This document shows positions 61,402 through 64,000 of a DNA stretch of 64,000 bases, piece after piece. Positions within the stretch are counted from its first letter, which is position 1. Each line of letters begins with the position of its first letter. The DNA comes from Stenotrophomonas maltophilia (GTDB lineage: Bacteria; Pseudomonadota; Gammaproteobacteria; Xanthomonadales; Xanthomonadaceae), in contig NZ_CP037858.1 in assembly GCF_006974125.1 (NCBI RefSeq), forward strand, positions 620,001 through 684,000. The letters run 5' to 3'. The notes beneath the pieces are model-generated. The model saw only the letters and a program-made list of their open reading frames with translations. It had not been told where the DNA came from and did no database searches. The translations under genes were made by a program, and so were the position numbers.

Positions 61402-62758
61402 CCGCCCGCATCCGTCGCCAACGCGCGAAACACAACACCTGCATCACCAGCATCGCCACCAGTCCCAGCGGCCACGCCCACCACAGCCCGGCCAGACCGT
61501 ACCGGGACTGCAGCCACATCGCCAGCGGCAGCTCCAGCAGCAATACCGCCACCATGCCCAGCAACGCTGGCAGCCATACCGTGCCGCTACCGCGCATCAC
61601 CCCGACCAGCACCGCGCTGATACCCATCGCCAACACGCCCCACACCACGGTGCGCAACTGCAACGCGGCCAGTTCGCGCACGTCGGTCGCCGCCAGGATC
61701 AGGCCGCTCAGCCAGGGCGCCAGCGCCACAACCAGCATCACCACCCCGCACAGCATCACCAGTCCAAGCATCACGCCGGTGCGGGCAATGGCGGGCAATC
61801 GTGCCGCACGCCCTGCCCCCATCGCATGCGCGGCGAGGATGGTGGCGGTGATGCCCAGCGACATGGCCGGCAGCTGCACCCAGCTCATCAACTGGTTGAC
61901 CGCACCATAGGCTGCCGTGGCGGTATAGCCATAGCGGTTGATCCAGCCGAGCAACACGATCTCGGCAACGGCCAGACTGAGCATCTGCAGCGATGAAGGT
62001 ACGCCGATGCGCAGCATCGAACGAATGATCGCGCCATCAAAGCGGATGGCTTGCAGCAACTCATGCCCCGGTGCCAACGGGTGACCCATCCGCTGCCACC
62101 GCCACATCAGCCAGGCCAGGGCCAGCAGCGAGGCGAGCGCCGCCGAGACTGCCGCACTGGCCGCGCCCAGCTGCGGCAGGCCGGCCCAGCCCAGGATCAG
62201 CAGCGGCGTGCACAGCAGGCCGACCACCGTGGCCAGCAGCAGCGCATGCAGCGGCGTTTTGGCATCGCCCACCGCACGGCTCACCGCAGTGGCCAGCCAC
62301 AGCAGGAAGAACGCCGGTGCAGCCAGCAGCAGAACACGGGCATAGACGATGGATTCGCCGAGGATCGGCGCTGGCGTGCCCAGTGCTGCCAGCAGCTGTG
62401 GCGCGAAACCGCCGCCCACCGCCATCACCAGCACTGACAACAGCAGGACAAGTGCCACCGCACTGCCGGCCACCGCGCGAGCCTGTTGCGGCCGGCCCGC
62501 GCCCCAGGCCTGGCCGATCAGCACCATCGCACCGGTCGCCAGACCCATTACCAGGGCCAACAGCAGGAAGAAGACAGGGAAGAACGCTGCGGCGGCGGCC
62601 ACCGCCTGCGTACCCAGCAGATGGCCGAGGTAGATGTTGTCCAGCGTGCCTGCGGCCAGCTGCAATGCGTTGGTCAGCAGCATCGGCAGCAGCAGGGTCA
62701 GATAGGTGCGCCAGAGGGGCGGCGCGACCGGAGGGATGGGATGTGCGGGGGTGTCCAT
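61397..62758 (-). CDS. MATE-family multidrug efflux transporter
   Basis: A 453-residue, 12-helix MATE pump: WRTYLTLLLPMLLTNALQLAAGTLDNIYLGHLLG opens the N-lobe; GLATGAMVLIGQAWGAGR and the C-lobe MSWVQLPAMSLGITATILAAHAMGAGR are the paired MATE signatures. Expels cationic drugs with Na+ or H+. The start at 62758 was chosen over 19 upstream in-frame residues. The TAG stop comes from a SMAG repeat. Confidence 0.9.
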   Translation of the reverse strand: MDTPAHPIPPVAPPLWRTYLTLLLPMLLTNALQLAAGTLDNIYLGHLLGTQAVAAAAAFFPVFFLLLALVMGLATGAMVLIGQAWGAGRPQQARAVAGSAVALVLLLSVLVMAVGGGFAPQLLAALGTPAPILGESIVYARVLLLAAPAFFLLWLATAVSRAVGDAKTPLHALLLATVVGLLCTPLLILGWAGLPQLGAASAAVSAALASLLALAWLMWRWQRMGHPLAPGHELLQAIRFDGAIIRSMLRIGVPSSLQMLSLAVAEIVLLGWINRYGYTATAAYGAVNQLMSWVQLPAMSLGITATILAAHAMGAGRAARLPAIARTGVMLGLVMLCGVVMLVVALAPWLSGLILAATDVRELAALQLRTVVWGVLAMGISAVLVGVMRGSGTVWLPALLGMVAVLLLELPLAMWLQSRYGLAGLWWAWPLGLVAMLVMQVLCFARWRRMRAG

Positions 62759-62876
62759 GGGGTTCTCTGGGCAAGGCGCTGCCCTGCCCGGCGTTTCCGC
62801 CAGCAAAGCAAGCACAGGGAAAGCAGGCCGTGGCCCGCGGTCAGGTGGCGCCGCCGCTCAGCAACGGCGCGGTGGC

Positions 62877-63506
62877 TCAGTCGTCTGCGTGGTCCGAAGA
62901 ATCATCGAAGGCCAGGCGCAGGGCGTGATTGCGCACATCCCCGGGCCAGCTGCGCAACGCCATTTCCAGGCCCGCCCGGTCGTGCGCGAACAGGACACGG
63001 ATCGCTTCCTCGAAACCTGGCAGGTCTCCGGCGATGGTCTGCAGGAAGTGATAGGCACGCTCGCTGTGGCGGCGCTGCCGGTCCTTGTCCGCACCAGCAC
63101 GGCTGGCCGCCTCCACCAGCCTGCGCAGCACTACCGAGGCCCCGCCGGGCTGCTCGGCCAGCCACGCCCAGTGGCGCGGCAGCAGGGTCACTTCGCGGGC
63201 GACCACGCCCAGCTTGGGGCGGCCACGGCCACGCGGCGTTGCCGGCACATCTTCGGCAGTGACGTCGGCATCCGCCTCGACGGCGGCGGGAAACGCTTCG
63301 ATGACCCGCGCCAGCAGTTCTGCGTCGCTACCGCGCGTATCGAAATCACGGGTGCGGCCGGTAGCGTTGTCGAACACGAGCAGCGGACCGGCAGCGTTGC
63401 CGGCGCGCAGCTGTTTCAGCGCAAGCGCAGCCACTTCCGGTGTACCGGAAGCGACCAGGCGGTGGCCGTCGAAGCAACTGAAGGGAGGGAGTCGGGACGC
63501 AGGCAT
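62877..63506 (-). CDS. DUF2239 family protein
   Basis: A 209-residue protein with the DUF2239 pattern: FSCFDGHRLVASGTPEVAALALKQL, LLVFDNATGRTRDFDTRGSD, PRGRGRPKLGVVAREVTLLPRHWAWLAEQPGGASVVLRRLVEAA. The middle resembles an AT-hook-like RGRGRPK turn. Function unknown; a DNA-related role is possible. Two palindromic sites cover its promoter. Confidence 0.82.
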   Translation of the reverse strand: MPASRLPPFSCFDGHRLVASGTPEVAALALKQLRAGNAAGPLLVFDNATGRTRDFDTRGSDAELLARVIEAFPAAVEADADVTAEDVPATPRGRGRPKLGVVAREVTLLPRHWAWLAEQPGGASVVLRRLVEAASRAGADKDRQRRHSERAYHFLQTIAGDLPGFEEAIRVLFAHDRAGLEMALRSWPGDVRNHALRLAFDDSSDHADD

Positions 63507-63532
63507 GGCAATGACATCAGAGGCGATGCCCG

Positions 63533-63577
63533 AATATTGCCCGGGTAATTTGTATTCGTCAATATTGCCCGGGTATT
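63533..63577 (-). promoter_or_regulatory. Repeated palindromic operator of the DUF2239 gene
   Basis: AATATTGCCCGGGTAATT (63533-63550) and AATATTGCCCGGGTATT (63561-63577) are two near-identical imperfect palindromes, 28 bp apart. On the minus strand TTGACG lies between them, and CAATAT follows 17 bp later inside the nearer site, so a bound protein would cover the -10. Confidence 0.6.
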
Positions 63578-63593
63578 AATAAGCCAGAAGAGC

Positions 63594-63613
63594 GTGCCAA
63601 CCAAGGTTGGCAC
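63594..63613. repeat. Short palindrome, SMAG-like variant
   Basis: GTGCCAACC-AA-GGTTGGCAC, a perfect 9-bp stem between the Nudix stop and the DUF2239 promoter; may terminate the Nudix transcript. Confidence 0.6.
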
Positions 63614-63669
63614 CCACCGGAAAGGTTGATCCCCACCCGAAAGGTTGATCCCCACCCGAAAGATCGCCC
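63613..63669. repeat. Three tandem 19-bp repeats
   Basis: CCCACCCGAAAGGTTGATC repeated three times head to tail (63613, 63632, 63651); the first has one substitution and the last is degenerate at its end. Confidence 0.75.
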
Positions 63670-63688
63670 CCCCACCCGATTCGCCGGG

Positions 63689-64000
63689 TTACAGCCGGCT
63701 GTAGGACCAGCTGACCATGCGGCCGTCCTTGTACGGCATCACGCCGTGGAACGGGCGTGGGTCGGCGTCGAACACCAGTGGCAGGAAGTTGCGGTCGCCC
63801 TCCCACATCGGCAGCGTGTCCAGCTTGTCCAGGTCCACCCACTCCAGCGTGCCTTCGTGGTTGCCACCGTGCGGGGTGCCCTCGAATCCATCGATGACGA
63901 ACACGAAGCCCAGCCAGTCCTCGCCGTGCTTGCCGAAACCCGGCCAGCTGATGGTGCCGCGCAGGCGCATGCCGGTGCAGTGGATGCCGGCTTCCTCCGC
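63689..64000 (-). CDS. Nudix hydrolase, C-terminal part, cut by window edge
   Basis: About 103 C-terminal residues. The segment entering from the edge reads AEEAGIHCTGMRLRGTISWPG, where EEAGI is the end of the Nudix box RExxEExGI. WLGFVFVIDGFEGTP, EGTLEWVDLDKLDTLPMWEGDR and FLPLVF...PFHGVMPYKDGRMVSWSY fit MutT/YtkD-type 8-oxo-dGTP hydrolases, as in the DUF-like Streptococcus MutX group. The true start lies beyond 64000. Confidence 0.85.
   Translation of the reverse strand, partial: AEEAGIHCTGMRLRGTISWPGFGKHGEDWLGFVFVIDGFEGTPHGGNHEGTLEWVDLDKLDTLPMWEGDRNFLPLVFDADPRPFHGVMPYKDGRMVSWSYSRL

Noticed and set aside
63613..63669. Possible CRISPR-like array
   Set aside because: Repeats are directly adjacent with no spacers; no cas genes.

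Overview
This is a 64-kb, GC-rich chromosomal window from a gammaproteobacterium of the Xanthomonadaceae, most likely the Stenotrophomonas maltophilia complex. The main reasons are the many short palindromic repeats that begin with GTAG (the SMAG/REP family of S. maltophilia), the LexA-type imuA-imuB-dnaE2 cassette, the class III PhaC/PhaE pair and Xanthomonadaceae-type gene products throughout. No phage, insertion sequence, integron, CRISPR array or toxin cassette is visible. This is core or soft-core chromosome dense in small repeats. The species call is inference from repeats and gene content.

Layout. 0-15 kb: a cut-off SDR gene, then regulators (two AraC, two LysR) interleaved with catabolic enzymes: an alpha-amino-acid ester hydrolase, an MFS efflux pump with a SnoaL-like partner, a GH3 glycosidase with an extra N-terminal domain, a VOC protein, a fatty-acid hydroxylase, a DsbA-like thioredoxin and a cyclase-family hydrolase. 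15-20.5 kb: a LexA box and the SOS mutasome imuA-imuB-dnaE2. 20.5-25 kb: a vitamin B6 homeostasis locus, with MocR regulator PtsJ divergent from the YggS-type PLP-binding protein and an overlapping glutamine amidotransferase; a divergent VanX-like protein follows. 25-30.4 kb: a Fur-boxed hemoprotein/iron uptake operon (ECF sigma, FecR, STN-containing TonB receptor, ChaN-like protein, TonB). 30.4-37.1 kb: RidA-like, CDF transporter, then an acid-resistance operon (DcaP-like porin, AdiC antiporter, AdiA decarboxylase) with a consensus FNR/Anr box far upstream. 37.6-41 kb: periplasmic thiol-disulfide proteins (DsbG, TlpA), a GlxA-type regulator and a CueR/ZntR-type MerR.

41-44.2 kb: three tandem tRNA-Ala(GGC)/tRNA-Glu(TTC) pairs, a GNAT protein, an SRAP/HMCES-family protein, a lone receiver domain and tRNA-Leu(CAA). 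44.3-52.5 kb: signalling genes (two diguanylate cyclases, a soluble double-PAS chemoreceptor with a FliA-like promoter) and small enzymes. 52.7-64 kb: Tex, a striking 520-bp composite inverted repeat, small membrane and hypothetical proteins, phaE-phaC, pssA, a methyltransferase, a MATE pump whose 3' end is partly duplicated, DUF2239 and a cut-off Nudix hydrolase.

The strongest leads are: (1) the composite inverted repeat at 55745-56263; (2) a perfect 66-bp palindrome at 6685-6750; (3) a GH3 enzyme carrying a catalytically dead endonuclease/phosphatase-like domain; (4) direct-repeat operators between ptsJ and yggS; (5) an Anr box in front of the adi operon; (6) SMAG elements whose TAG serves as the stop codon of neighbouring genes; and (7) an SRAP protein with a ~95-residue insertion. 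I found no convincing new multi-gene defence or biosynthetic system. The novelty lies in repeats, operators and domain fusions.
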